In this document: one piece after another, positions 16,827 through 25,809 of the stretch | Layout of the letters: every line of letters starts with the position of its first letter | Position numbering within the stretch: position 1 is the stretch's first letter | Source of the DNA: Bacillus sp. 491mf | GTDB taxonomy: Bacteria > Bacillota > Bacilli > Bacillales > Bacillaceae_G | Direction of reading: 5' to 3' | Length of the DNA: 58,271 nucleotides | Assembly: GCF_900112415.1 (NCBI RefSeq) | Contig: NZ_FOLV01000022.1 | Location: 1 to 58,271 of the forward strand | The notes under the pieces: model-generated | Seen by the model: only the letters and a program-made list of their open reading frames with translations | Databases searched by the model: none | What the model was told of the DNA's origin: nothing | Translations under genes and position numbers: made by a program

Positions 16827-17276
16827 ATGAAAAAAGAGAAAAGACAACAACTAATTAAACAATTGGTGAGAGAGAATGAAATAGATAGACAAGAAAAATT
16901 GGTAGAGTTGTTAGAGGAACGGGGGGTATCTGTTACACAAGCAACGATTTCTCGAGATATTCATGAATTAAATGTAGTAAAGGGATCTTCGGCAAAAGGA
17001 CAAGTTATATATAAGATTTTTACAGACGAGAAGAGGAGGGCAGATATACAGTTAAAGAAAAAGTTAAAAGAAGTTGTTATACAAATCGATTATATAGAAC
17101 AGATGACTATTATTAAAACTTTGCCTGGGAATGCTCATGTTATTGGGGCCTTATTAGATGAACTAGATTGGAAAGAAAAAATAGGATGTGTATGTGGGAA
17201 TGATACATGTCTTGTAATTTCTGGATCAAAAGTAGAAAGGGAGATTTTAAAAGATAGATTGAATTTGATTATGTAG
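16827..17276 (+). CDS. argR: Arginine repressor/activator ArgR-family regulator
   Basis: The 149-residue protein has the ArgR winged-helix domain (SVTQATISRDIHELNVVK, residues about 34-51) and the C-terminal hexamerisation/arginine-binding domain ending in CVCGNDTCLVI, whose Asp binds arginine. The ATG at 16827 follows AGAAGGAGTG, so an upstream in-frame ATG at 16773 is not needed. Placed before arcA, it likely adjusts the arginine deiminase operon to arginine supply. Many Bacillus genomes carry two or more ArgR paralogues, and this one is the arc-linked copy. Confidence 0.9.
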   Translation: MKKEKRQQLIKQLVRENEIDRQEKLVELLEERGVSVTQATISRDIHELNVVKGSSAKGQVIYKIFTDEKRRADIQLKKKLKEVVIQIDYIEQMTIIKTLPGNAHVIGALLDELDWKEKIGCVCGNDTCLVISGSKVEREILKDRLNLIM

Positions 17277-17297
17277 GTACAAATTAAAAAACCAACA

Positions 17298-17460
17298 TAA
17301 AACCATTCTTTTTAGGTGGACGAGCGTATCTGGCCGTGCATAGAAGCGATTAAGACCTGTTTCTGCCACATGCGAAGTAAAAACAAAGGAAGAAAGCGAG
17401 TATAGGATCATTTTTTTCTACATAGCAGCAATCTATATGTCGAAAAATCAAAATATATTT
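17298..17460 (-). repeat. bcr1-like interspersed repeat, copy E (inverted, full length)
   Basis: It reads TAGGTGGACGAGCG, CTGGCCGTGCATAGAAGCG, CTGTTTCTGCCACATGCGA, TACATAGCAGCAATCTATATG in reverse-complement order relative to copies A and B. Confidence 0.65.
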
Positions 17461-17471
17461 ATACATATAAA

Positions 17472-17516
17472 TGAGAAGGCTGTTTCTAATGAAAATTAGA
17501 ACAGTCTTTTTTAATT
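17472..17516 (+). terminator. Terminator downstream of argR
   Basis: AAGGCTGTTTCTAAT pairs with ATTAGAACAGTCTT, followed by TTTTTT. It is about 200 bp past the argR stop, beyond the inserted repeat copy. Confidence 0.75.
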
Positions 17517-17534
17517 TATATATACAAGTTGAAA

Positions 17535-17625
17535 AACGATATAAAACCTAGGGGGAGGCGAGAGCATTTGGTTGCGCATCGAAATGACTTATATGTCCAA
17601 GAACGAAAATGAATGTATACATAAG
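17535..17625 (-). repeat. bcr1-like interspersed repeat, copy F (internally deleted)
   Basis: Both ends are present (TAGGGGGAGGCGAGAGCATT and CTTATATGTCC with the AT-rich tail), but the central part is missing. Its outer ends resemble copy E, which lies in tandem with it. Confidence 0.5.
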
Positions 17626-17765
17626 GTTTAAGCAACAATCAGAAGGGGTGTTTGTATCTTTACTGACGGAAAGCTCTCATCAATCGGGATGTTTCTAATA
17701 TATTTCTTATATGAGATAAAAAATTTCAACTTCAAATAGGCGGCCATTATACAGCTAATATGCGT

Positions 17766-17804
17766 GATATTTCACCTTATTAGTTAATTATGAAGTGAAA
17801 TATC
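17766..17804. promoter_or_regulatory. Inverted repeat GATATTTCAC / GTGAAATATC upstream of arcA
   Basis: Perfect 10-bp arms at 17766-17775 and 17795-17804 are 19 bp apart. A third related half-site, TGTGAAATATTCCAC, lies at 17845-17859. These resemble Crp/Fnr-family (TGTGA-N6-TCACA) half-sites, so ArcR or Fnr is the likely ligand; ArgR is the alternative. Confidence 0.5.
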
Positions 17805-17866
17805 TTATAAAAATACAATTACATATCGTTTTTAAAAAATAATTTGTGAAATATTCCACTTAGTAA

Positions 17867-17880
17867 TGTTAGCGTTTTCA
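17867..17880 (+). promoter_or_regulatory. cre-like site in the arcA promoter
   Basis: TGTTAGCGTTTTCA matches the cre consensus with one mismatch and lies 72 bp upstream of the arcA start. CcpA control of arginine deiminase operons is known in related bacilli. Confidence 0.55.
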
Positions 17881-17951
17881 CAAATCTGTATATGCATTCC
17901 GTTTATTATGTATTTGTAGACAACAAACAAATTTAAAAGGAGGTACAACAA

Positions 17952-19184
17952 ATGAAACATCCGATCCATGTTACTTCAGAAATTGGAGAATTAGAAACGG
18001 TTTTACTAAAGCGTCCTGGTAAAGAAGTGGAGAACTTAACGCCAGATTATTTGCAACAATTATTATTTGACGATATTCCATATTTACCAATTATTCAAAA
18101 AGAGCATGATTATTTTGCGCAAACGTTACGCAATCGGGGTGTTGAAGTTCTTTATTTAGAAACACTAGCAGCTGAGGCGTTAGCTGATAAAAAACTTCGT
18201 GAAGAATTTGTTGATCGTATTTTAAAAGAAGGACAAGCTGATGTAAACGGTGCGTATCATAATTTAAAAGAATATTTACTTTCCTTTTCAAATGAAGAAA
18301 TGATTCAGAAGATTATGGGGGGCGTACGGAAAAACGAAATTGAAGCTAGTAAAAAGACCCACCTGTATGAATTTATGGAAGATCATTATCCATTTTATTT
18401 AGATCCAATGCCAAATCTATATTTTACTCGTGACCCAGCAGCTAGTATAGGTGGCGGTTTAACAATTAACAAAATGAGAGAACCAGCACGGAGACGTGAA
18501 TCATTGTTTATGGAATATATCATTAAACATCATCCACGCTTTGCGAGTCACAATGTACCAGTTTGGTTAGATCGCGATTATCAGTTTCCAATTGAAGGCG
18601 GCGATGAGCTGATCTTAAATGAAGAAACAATTGCGATTGGCGTATCGGCTAGAACATCGGCTAAAGCGATTGAACGTTTAGCGAAAAATTTATTTAGTCG
18701 TCAAAATAAAATTAAGAAAGTACTAGCAATAGAGATTCCAAAATGTCGTGCATTTATGCATTTAGATACAGTATTTACAATGGTTGATTATGATAAATTT
18801 ACAATTCATCCAGCTATTCAAGGTCCAGAAGGAAATATGAATATTTATATTCTGGAAAAAGGAGAGAGTGAAGAAGTTCTTAAAATTTCACATCGTACTT
18901 CTTTAACTGAGGCTTTAAAAGAAGCATTAGGTTTGAGTGAATTGGTACTTATTCCTTGCGGAGGAGGAGATGCGATTGCTTCTGCTCGTGAACAATGGAA
19001 CGACGGATCTAACACACTAGCAATCGCACCGGGCGTAGTTGTTACATATGATCGTAACTATGTATCCAATGCTTTATTACGAGAGCATGGTATTGAGGTT
19101 GTGGAAGTATTAAGCTCAGAATTGTCTCGCGGCCGTGGGGGTCCACGTTGTATGAGTATGCCGATTGTTCGAAAAGATATTTAA
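17952..19184 (+). CDS. arcA: Arginine deiminase
   Basis: The 410-residue cytoplasmic enzyme hydrolyses arginine to citrulline and ammonia, the first step of the deiminase pathway. Diagnostic stretches are [10 protein letters not shown], the substrate-binding [18 protein letters not shown] with the catalytic His, and the C-terminal [12 protein letters not shown], which carries the nucleophilic Cys. Start follows AAAAGGAGG. It leads an arcABDC operon with 27-36 bp junctions. Long upstream control DNA holds Crp/Fnr-like and cre-like sites, which fits induction by arginine and oxygen limitation. Confidence 0.97.
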   Translation: MKHPIHVTSEIGELETVLLKRPGKEVENLTPDYLQQLLFDDIPYLPIIQKEHDYFAQTLRNRGVEVLYLETLAAEALADKKLREEFVDRILKEGQADVNGAYHNLKEYLLSFSNEEMIQKIMGGVRKNEIEASKKTHLYEFMEDHYPFYLDPMPNLYFTRDPAASIGGGLTINKMREPARRRESLFMEYIIKHHPRFASHNVPVWLDRDYQFPIEGGDELILNEETIAIGVSARTSAKAIERLAKNLFSRQNKIKKVLAIEIPKCRAFMHLDTVFTMVDYDKFTIHPAIQGPEGNMNIYILEKGESEEVLKISHRTSLTEALKEALGLSELVLIPCGGGDAIASAREQWNDGSNTLAIAPGVVVTYDRNYVSNALLREHGIEVVEVLSSELSRGRGGPRCMSMPIVRKDI

Positions 19185-19214
19185 TTTAAATAGAGAAGAA
19201 AGTAGGGATGAGTG

Positions 19215-20213
19215 ATGATGATGACAAAACCAAACTTAAAAGGAAGAAGTTTTCTTGCTGAAAAAGATTTTACAGAGGAAGAATTATTATATCTTATTGA
19301 TTTAGCGGCAGAATTAAAAGAGAAAAAGAAAAATGGTATCCCGCATCATTATTTAGAAGGTAAAAATGTTGCCCTACTATTTGAAAAAACCTCAACTCGT
19401 ACCCGTTGTGCATTTACAGTAGCATGTACAGATTTAGGGGCAAGTCCTGAATACTTAGGTAAAAATGATATTCAGCTAGGAAAGAAAGAATCTGTTGAAG
19501 ATACAGCAAAAGTGTTAGGACGTATGTTTGACGGTATTGAATTCCGTGGATTCTCCCATGCAACAGTAGAATCACTAGCGAACAATTCAGGTGTACCAGT
19601 ATGGAACGGCTTAACAGACATGTGGCATCCGACACAAACACTTGCTGATTTGTTAACAATAAAAGAGCACCTCGGAGAATTAAAGGATAAGAAGCTCGTC
19701 TATGTCGGCGACGGACGTAATAATGTCGCAAATAGCTTGTTAGTTGGCGGCTCAATGGTCGGAATGGAAGTGCACATTTGTACCCCAGAATCATTATTCC
19801 CAGCACAGGAAATCGTTGATATCGCGAAACAATATAGTGACCGGGTAATGGTAACGAGCAACGTAGAAGAAGCTGTTGCAGGTGCTGATGTTATTTATAC
19901 AGATGTATGGGTATCTATGGGCGAAGAAGATAAATTTGCTGAACGTATTGAACTTCTTACTCCATATCAAGTGAACATGGAAATGATTAAAAAGACCGGA
20001 AATGAAAATATGATTTTCTTACATTGTTTGCCTGCATTTCATGATGTAGAAACATTGTATGGAGAGGAAATATATGAAAAATATGGCATAAAAGAAATGG
20101 AGGTAAGTGACGAAGTATTCCGCAGTAAGCATTCAAAAGTATTTGATCAAGCGGAAAATAGAATGCATACAATTAAAGCGGTTATGGCAGCTACTTTAGG
20201 AAATATGGAATAA
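19215..20213 (+). CDS. arcB: Catabolic ornithine carbamoyltransferase
   Basis: The 332-residue enzyme phosphorolyses citrulline to ornithine and carbamoyl phosphate. It has the carbamoyl-phosphate motif STRTR (about residue 57), [11 protein letters not shown] and the ornithine-side HCLPAFHD. Four consecutive start-like codons exist; ATG at 19215 was chosen because GTAGGG lies about seven bases upstream. The gene is 30 bp after arcA. A 12-bp perfect hairpin follows it without a long T run. Confidence 0.96.
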   Translation: MMMTKPNLKGRSFLAEKDFTEEELLYLIDLAAELKEKKKNGIPHHYLEGKNVALLFEKTSTRTRCAFTVACTDLGASPEYLGKNDIQLGKKESVEDTAKVLGRMFDGIEFRGFSHATVESLANNSGVPVWNGLTDMWHPTQTLADLLTIKEHLGELKDKKLVYVGDGRNNVANSLLVGGSMVGMEVHICTPESLFPAQEIVDIAKQYSDRVMVTSNVEEAVAGADVIYTDVWVSMGEEDKFAERIELLTPYQVNMEMIKKTGNENMIFLHCLPAFHDVETLYGEEIYEKYGIKEMEVSDEVFRSKHSKVFDQAENRMHTIKAVMAATLGNME

Positions 20214-20239
20214 AGAAGGAGGAGATTCCTCCTTCTTTA
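20212..20239 (+). promoter_or_regulatory. Intercistronic hairpin between arcB and arcD
   Basis: AAAGAAGGAGGA pairs with TCCTCCTTCTTT across a tiny loop. Only three T follow, so it may act as a partial terminator or an mRNA-stabilising hairpin that sets arcAB above arcDC expression. Confidence 0.6.
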
Positions 20240-20297
20240 TCCCTCTATTGGTAAAAGTTTCACTGTATTCCTATCTGATAAAAGAGAGGTGAGTGTA

Positions 20298-21713
20298 GTG
20301 GGGGACGAAAAAAAATTAGGACTGTTTACTTTGACCGCTCTTGTTGTAGGCTCGATGATTGGTGGCGGAGCATTTAACTTAGCGAGTGATATGGCAAAGG
20401 GTGCAGGTGCAGGGGCAATTATTATTGGATGGATTATAACAGGTATCGGAATGGTTTCTCTTGGATTATCATTTCAAAATTTAACAGTGAAAAGACCGGA
20501 TTTAGATGGTGGAATTTTTAGTTATGCAAAAGCTGGGTTTGGTAATTTTATGGGGTTTAATAGTGCCTGGGGATACTGGTTATCCGCTTGGCTCGGAAAT
20601 GTAGCTTACGGTACGCTGTTATTTTCCTCAATAGGTTATTTCATTCCTGCCTTTGAAGGGGGACAAAATGTAGCATCCATTATTGGAGCAAGTGTATTAC
20701 TTTGGTGTGTTCATATGATGATTTTACGGGGTGTACACTCAGCAGCACTTGTAAATTTAGTCACAACAATTGCAAAGTTAGTACCTGTCTTTGTATTTAT
20801 TATTGTCGGGATATTTGCTTTTCATATTGATATTTTCGTAGATGGATTTTGGGGGCAAGGTGCTACTTTCTCTTGGGCGGATGTAGGAAGTCAAGTAAAA
20901 AGTACAATGCTTGTCACACTTTGGGTATTTATTGGGGTAGAAGGAGCTGTCGTCTTATCAAGTCGTGCAAAAAGTCGAAGTGATGTTGGGAAAGCAACTG
21001 TTATTGGATTAATAGGAACTCTCATTATATACATTCTTCTGACATTATTATCATTAGGAATTATGAAGCAGGCGGACGTTGCGAATTTGAAAAATCCAGC
21101 AATGGCCTATTTATTTGAAAGCGTTGTCGGAAAATGGGGGGCTATCTTTATTAACTTAGGTTTAATCATTTCTGTATTAGGTGCTTGGTTAGGCTGGACG
21201 TTGCTAGCATCTGAAATTCCTTATTTAGCTGCAAAAGACGGCGTATTTCCAAAATGGTTTGGGAAGGAAAATAAAAATAAGGCTCCTGTCAATGCATTAT
21301 GGTTAACAAATGGTCTGATTCAAGTTTTCTTATTGACATTTGTTGTTTCAGATCAAGCTTACCATTTTGCATTTTCACTCGCTTCTTCGGCGATTTTAAT
21401 TCCTTATGCTTTTTCAGCATTCTATCAATTTAAGTATAGTTTGCAGTCCGGGGAGAAAGATCGTACAAGAAATATTGTCATTGGTTTAGTTGCGAGTATG
21501 TATGGGATTTGGTTAATTTATGCAGCAGGTTTAAATTATTTATTGCTGACTATGACATTATATGCACCAGGAATTTTTATCTTTTATAAAGTTCAAAAGC
21601 AAACAAATCAAAAACAAATCTTTACTCGTGTCGAGCTTATTTCTTCGGTAATTATCGGAATTTTAGCGCTGTTTGCAATTTATCAATTGGCTACAGGCGG
21701 TATTACTCTTTAA
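20298..21713 (+). CDS. arcD: Arginine/ornithine antiporter
   Basis: The 471-residue protein is an APC-superfamily transporter with about 12-13 hydrophobic helices. It has the early signature VGSMIGGGAFNLASDMA and KRPDLDGGIFSYAKAGFG. It swaps external arginine for internal ornithine, so the pathway yields ATP without transport cost. The GTG at 20298 is eight bases after AGAGAGG; a GTG three codons earlier overlaps the RBS and is less likely. Order arcA-arcB-arcD-arcC is as in other bacilli. Confidence 0.94.
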   Translation: MGDEKKLGLFTLTALVVGSMIGGGAFNLASDMAKGAGAGAIIIGWIITGIGMVSLGLSFQNLTVKRPDLDGGIFSYAKAGFGNFMGFNSAWGYWLSAWLGNVAYGTLLFSSIGYFIPAFEGGQNVASIIGASVLLWCVHMMILRGVHSAALVNLVTTIAKLVPVFVFIIVGIFAFHIDIFVDGFWGQGATFSWADVGSQVKSTMLVTLWVFIGVEGAVVLSSRAKSRSDVGKATVIGLIGTLIIYILLTLLSLGIMKQADVANLKNPAMAYLFESVVGKWGAIFINLGLIISVLGAWLGWTLLASEIPYLAAKDGVFPKWFGKENKNKAPVNALWLTNGLIQVFLLTFVVSDQAYHFAFSLASSAILIPYAFSAFYQFKYSLQSGEKDRTRNIVIGLVASMYGIWLIYAAGLNYLLLTMTLYAPGIFIFYKVQKQTNQKQIFTRVELISSVIIGILALFAIYQLATGGITL

Positions 21714-21749
21714 AAAAACTCTTTTGAAAAGAAATAGGAGGGTTACAAG

Positions 21750-22691
21750 ATGACAAGAAGAAAAATCGTCGTTGCATTGGGCGGAAATGCAATCCAATCT
21801 GGAGATGCTACTGCACAGGCACAACAAGAAGCGTTAGAAAGAACGGCAGAACAATTGGTTAAAATCATGGAAAATAATGTAGACGTTGTCATTGCACACG
21901 GGAATGGTCCACAAGTAGGTAACATCTTATTGCAGCAAAAAGCAGCGGAAACGGACAAAACACCTGCTATGCCACTAGATACTTGCGGGGCAATGAGCCA
22001 AGGAATGATTGGGTATTGGATGGAAAATGCAATTGAAAAGGCTTTGAAAAAACGGGGTATCGAAAAAGATGTAGTAACGGTGATCACGCGGGTTGAGGTG
22101 GATAAGGATGATGAGGCATTCGAAAATCCAACAAAACCAATTGGTCCCTTTTATACAGAAGAAGAAGCACGAAAGTTAATGGAGACAACAAAAGCTACGT
22201 TTAAAGAAGATGCAGGACGTGGCTGGCGGCGTGTTGTACCATCGCCAAAACCGGTAAGTATTCACGAGCATAAAGTGATTAATGCATTAGTGGAGGACGG
22301 TGATATTGTCATTGCTGTTGGAGGCGGAGGCATCCCTGTTATTGACTCGAAAGATGGATTAGTAGGAACGGAGGCTGTTATTGATAAAGATTTTGCTGCT
22401 CAAAAATTAGCTGAATTAGTAGATGCTGATATTCTCGTCATTTTAACTGCAGTTGATTATGTGTATGTAAACTTCAATACGCCAACTGAGAAAAAATTAG
22501 AGAATGTTACAGTTGCTGAACTAGAGAAATATATACAAGAAAATCAATTTGCACCTGGAAGTATGCTTCCGAAAATTGAAGCAGCTATTAACTTTGTGAA
22601 TACAGATCCAAAACGAAAAACGATTATTACTTCATTAGAAAAAGTATATGAAGCGTTAGAAGAAAATGCGGGAACCATTATTTCAAAGTAA
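21750..22691 (+). CDS. arcC: Carbamate kinase
   Basis: The 313-residue amino acid kinase-fold protein makes ATP from carbamoyl phosphate and ADP, the energy-yielding last step of the pathway. It shows [10 protein letters not shown] at the N-terminus, [19 protein letters not shown] and SMLPKIEAA. It starts after ATAGGAGGG. A strong terminator follows the gene. Confidence 0.96.
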   Translation: MTRRKIVVALGGNAIQSGDATAQAQQEALERTAEQLVKIMENNVDVVIAHGNGPQVGNILLQQKAAETDKTPAMPLDTCGAMSQGMIGYWMENAIEKALKKRGIEKDVVTVITRVEVDKDDEAFENPTKPIGPFYTEEEARKLMETTKATFKEDAGRGWRRVVPSPKPVSIHEHKVINALVEDGDIVIAVGGGGIPVIDSKDGLVGTEAVIDKDFAAQKLAELVDADILVILTAVDYVYVNFNTPTEKKLENVTVAELEKYIQENQFAPGSMLPKIEAAINFVNTDPKRKTIITSLEKVYEALEENAGTIISK

Positions 22692-22706
22692 GAGTTATAA
22701 ATATTT

Positions 22707-22754
22707 GAACAGAAAGGGAATGAAGTGACAGGCTTCATTCTTTTTCTGTTCAAG
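22707..22754 (+). terminator. Terminator of the arcABDC operon
   Basis: TTGAACAGAAAGGGAATGAAG pairs, with a few mismatches, with CTTCATTCTTTTTCTGTTCAA. It is a long stem after arcC. Confidence 0.75.
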
Positions 22755-22817
22755 TAAGTTCATAAAGTATTCATGATAAAGGAAAAAAATTAACGCTTTA
22801 TTATGATAAGATAATTT

Positions 22818-22831
22818 TGAAAACGCTTTCC
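22818..22831 (+). promoter_or_regulatory. cre-like site upstream of arcR
   Basis: TGAAAACGCTTTCC matches the cre consensus except for the last base, 126 bp before arcR. Confidence 0.5.
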
Positions 22832-22956
22832 TTATACTACATAACAATTACAGACCCTCACCTCAAGATGAAAAGAGAAGCAAAAAAAAATAGGCGGAGG
22901 ATGAAGAATCCTAAGCTGATGGAAGTTTCACTTTATAGAAAGAGAGAGGACATTTC

Positions 22957-23646
22957 ATGCAAAAACGTAATATAGTTGAAGATTTAAGGAAATTTGAATT
23001 ATTTGCTGACTTAACAGATACGAAATTAAAAAGTCTAGCACAGTTTGTGTATTGGCGAACCTATAAAAAGGGTCAATATTTATTTTTAGAAGGTGATTCA
23101 AGAGAAAGAATTTACTTTATGTTAGATGGATTTGTCAAATTAGAGCGAGTGAATCAAAGCGGAAATTTCTTATATGAAGATTACGTAAAGCGTTTTTCCA
23201 TTTTTCCTTATTGTGGTATGTTTACAGATGCGTCATATAATTATACGGCTATAGCAATGACGGACGTTGATGTGTACTATATTCCCACTTCTATTTTTGA
23301 GGATATGGTGAAATCGAATCGACAGCAGCTCATGCATATTGTTCAGGAACTGTCTTCTATACTGAAAATAAATGAAAAGCGTGTCCAAAATATTACTACT
23401 CCAAATGCACAAGACCGCGTTATACAAACATTAGGTTACTTGATGAACGATTTAGGAGAAGAAGCGGGAAAAGAAATTTTAATTTCATGTCCTCTCACAA
23501 CCATTGAAATTTCTAAAATATCCGGGACATCTCGCGAGACTGTTAGCGGGGTATTAAAGCAACTAAAAAATGATTGTATTGTTACAATTCTAGATAAAAA
23601 AATCACAATACATAATCCGGCTTATTTTGAAGAAAGTGCGATGTGA
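22957..23646 (+). CDS. arcR: Crp/Fnr-family regulator of the arginine deiminase pathway
   Basis: The 229-residue protein has an N-terminal cyclic-nucleotide-binding-like beta barrel (GQYLFLEGDSRERIYFMLDG) and a C-terminal helix-turn-helix (TTIEISKISGTSRETVSGVL). It lacks the clustered N-terminal cysteines of iron-sulfur Fnr, as expected of ArcR proteins. ArcR activates arcABDC anaerobically in related bacilli. It lies just downstream of arcC, separated by a terminator, with its own cre-like site. Confidence 0.9.
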   Translation: MQKRNIVEDLRKFELFADLTDTKLKSLAQFVYWRTYKKGQYLFLEGDSRERIYFMLDGFVKLERVNQSGNFLYEDYVKRFSIFPYCGMFTDASYNYTAIAMTDVDVYYIPTSIFEDMVKSNRQQLMHIVQELSSILKINEKRVQNITTPNAQDRVIQTLGYLMNDLGEEAGKEILISCPLTTIEISKISGTSRETVSGVLKQLKNDCIVTILDKKITIHNPAYFEESAM

Positions 23647-23713
23647 AAAATTAGATAGTAGGGAAATGAGTAATAATATTAATGAAGTTAATTATTAACT
23701 ATATAGTCTATTG

Positions 23714-23747
23714 AAGTTCTTTATATGTGTATAAAGAACTTTTTTCA
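23714..23747 (+). terminator. Terminator after arcR
   Basis: AAGTTCTTTA pairs with TAAAGAACTT, followed by a T run; about 70 bp after the arcR stop. Confidence 0.8.
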
Positions 23748-23870
23748 CGTTATCCAATATAAGGATTTTAAGTTGGAAGCAGCAAATTATAACCGCTATT
23801 TGGATAAAATTTTCACTTTGTTTCAGACTAATCATACACATATATTTAGTACGAATGTAAAAATTTATCG

Positions 23871-23919
23871 TTGCAAACTCTGTATATTTTGATATGATAG
23901 TGTTACGAAAACGTTTGCA
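23871..23919 (+). promoter_or_regulatory. Promoter and LacI/CcpA-type operator of the alpha-glucosidase gene
   Basis: TTGCAA (23871-23876) and TATGAT (23893-23898) are spaced by 16 bp. CGAAAACGTTTGCA at 23906-23919 overlaps the predicted transcription start. It fits a LacI-family (MalR) or CcpA operator that represses by blocking initiation. Confidence 0.55.
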
Positions 23920-23951
23920 TAACAAAATTGTGCAAAAGGAGAGATGAGATT

Positions 23952-25616
23952 ATGAACAAAACGTGGTGGAAAGAAGCTGTAGCTTATCAAATTTATCCGC
24001 GCAGTTTTATGGATTCAAACGGTGATGGTATCGGTGATTTACAAGGTATGATTTCAAAGTTAGACTATTTGAAAGATCTAGGCATTGATGTAATTTGGAT
24101 TTGCCCAATGTATAAATCACCAAATGATGATAACGGTTATGATATTAGTGATTATCAAGATATTATGGACGAATTTGGTACGATGGCTGATTTTGATGAA
24201 CTATTAGCAGAAGTGCATAAACGTGATATGAAGCTAATTATTGATTTAGTTATTAATCATACAAGTGATGAGCATCCGTGGTTTATTGAATCGCGTTCTT
24301 CTAAAGATAATCCAAAGCGTGATTGGTATATTTGGCAGGATGGAAAAAATGGGAAAGAACCGAATAACTGGGAAAGTATTTTTAACGGATCTGCTTGGGA
24401 GTACGATGAAACAACGGACCAATATTACTTACATCTGTTCTCACGTAAGCAACCAGATTTAAACTGGCAAAATGAAGAAGTGCGCGAGACTTTATATAGT
24501 ACGGTGAATTGGTGGCTTGATAAAGGAATTGATGGCTTCCGTGTTGATGCGATTAGTCACATTAAGAAGGAAGAAGGATTTAAGGATATGCCGAATCCGA
24601 AAGGGTTAAAGTATGTGCCTTCTTTCGATAAACATATGAATGTAAATGGCATTCAGCCACTTTTAGAAGAGTTAAAAACAAACACGTTTGCCAAGTATGA
24701 TATTATGACTGTCGGCGAAGCAAATGGTGTGAAAATTGAAGATGCTGAGCTTTGGGTTGGAGAAGAGCAAGGGAAGTTTAATATGGTATTTCAATTTGAG
24801 CATTTAAGCTTATGGGATGCAGAAAAGAAAAAAGATCTCGATGTTGTAGGGCTTAAAAAAGTGTTAACAAAGTGGCAAAAAGGGTTAGAAAATAAAGGTT
24901 GGAATGCGCTATATATTGAAAATCATGATAAACCTCGTATTGTTTCTACTTGGGGTGATGACAAACAATATTGGCACGAAAGTGCAACAGCTTTAGGAGC
25001 AATGTATTTCTTTATGCAAGGTACGCCGTTCATTTATCAAGGACAAGAAATCGGGATGACGAATGTTCAGTTCCCGCGTATTGAAGACTATGATGATGTG
25101 GCGATTAAGAACTTATATCGTCAAAAGATTGAAGAGGGAGTACCTCATCAAGAAATTATGGAGATTATTTGGGCATCTTGCCGCGATAACTCACGTACAC
25201 CGATGCAGTGGAGTAACGAAGAAAATGCTGGTTTTACAACAGGTACACCTTGGTTTGGAATGAATCCAAATTATAAAGAAATTAATGTAGACGCGCAGCA
25301 AACAGACGCAAATTCTATTTTAAATTTCTATAAAAAGATGATTGTGCTGAAAAAAGAACATGAAGTGTTTACGTATGGCACGTACGATTTACTGTTAGAA
25401 GATCATCCGCAAATTTATGCGTATACACGTACGTTACATGATGAAAAAGTTGTTGTAATGAGCAATGTATCAAAGAGTGAAGCTGTATATGATGAGACTG
25501 CGTTCGAGCTAAAATGCAATCGTTTGCTTTTAAATAACTATGAAGTAGAAGAGCATGATGCAGTGACAACAATTAATTTAAAACCATATGAAACAAGGAT
25601 TTATCGTGTTTATTAA
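23952..25616 (+). CDS. malL: Oligo-1,6-glucosidase / alpha-glucosidase (GH13)
   Basis: The 554-residue protein is a family 13 glycoside hydrolase. Visible conserved regions are DLVINHTSDEH (region I), GFRVDAISHI with the nucleophile Asp (region II), the acid/base Glu in VGEANG (region III) and ENHDKPR (region IV). Closely similar enzymes cleave isomaltose, panose and maltose-type oligosaccharides inside the cell. The ATG at 23952 follows AAAAGGAGAG; an earlier in-frame ATG lacks an RBS. Linked to the PTS gene downstream, it probably processes (phospho)alpha-glucosides. A trehalose-6-phosphate hydrolase is the nearest alternative. Confidence 0.9.
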   Translation: MNKTWWKEAVAYQIYPRSFMDSNGDGIGDLQGMISKLDYLKDLGIDVIWICPMYKSPNDDNGYDISDYQDIMDEFGTMADFDELLAEVHKRDMKLIIDLVINHTSDEHPWFIESRSSKDNPKRDWYIWQDGKNGKEPNNWESIFNGSAWEYDETTDQYYLHLFSRKQPDLNWQNEEVRETLYSTVNWWLDKGIDGFRVDAISHIKKEEGFKDMPNPKGLKYVPSFDKHMNVNGIQPLLEELKTNTFAKYDIMTVGEANGVKIEDAELWVGEEQGKFNMVFQFEHLSLWDAEKKKDLDVVGLKKVLTKWQKGLENKGWNALYIENHDKPRIVSTWGDDKQYWHESATALGAMYFFMQGTPFIYQGQEIGMTNVQFPRIEDYDDVAIKNLYRQKIEEGVPHQEIMEIIWASCRDNSRTPMQWSNEENAGFTTGTPWFGMNPNYKEINVDAQQTDANSILNFYKKMIVLKKEHEVFTYGTYDLLLEDHPQIYAYTRTLHDEKVVVMSNVSKSEAVYDETAFELKCNRLLLNNYEVEEHDAVTTINLKPYETRIYRVY

Positions 25617-25617
25617 T

Positions 25618-25650
25618 AAAAAAAGATGCTTATATAGCATCTTTTTTTAT
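25618..25650 (+). terminator. Terminator after malL
   Basis: AAAAAAAGATGCT and AGCATCTTTTTTT form a strong stem directly after the stop codon. Confidence 0.9.
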
Positions 25651-25688
25651 ATAAAAATTGTATTTTTAATAAAATTGTTATTGCAATA

Positions 25689-25744
25689 TGAAAACGCTTT
25701 TATTAAAATAAATTTATGAAAACGATTGCGTAAAACGTTTTCGC
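25689..25744 (+). promoter_or_regulatory. Three clustered LacI/CcpA-type operators before the PTS gene
   Basis: TGAAAACGCTTTTA (25689-25702), TGAAAACGATTGCG (25717-25730) and TAAAACGTTTTCGC (25731-25744) all carry the AAACG-N(T/A)TT core. They lie 66-121 bp upstream of the start and probably mix CcpA and a local LacI-type repressor site. Confidence 0.55.
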
Positions 25745-25809
25745 GAGGGGAAATGCAATTATTATTTATACATGAGGGATTGTAATTTAGAAAAAGGAGG
25801 AACAAAAAA

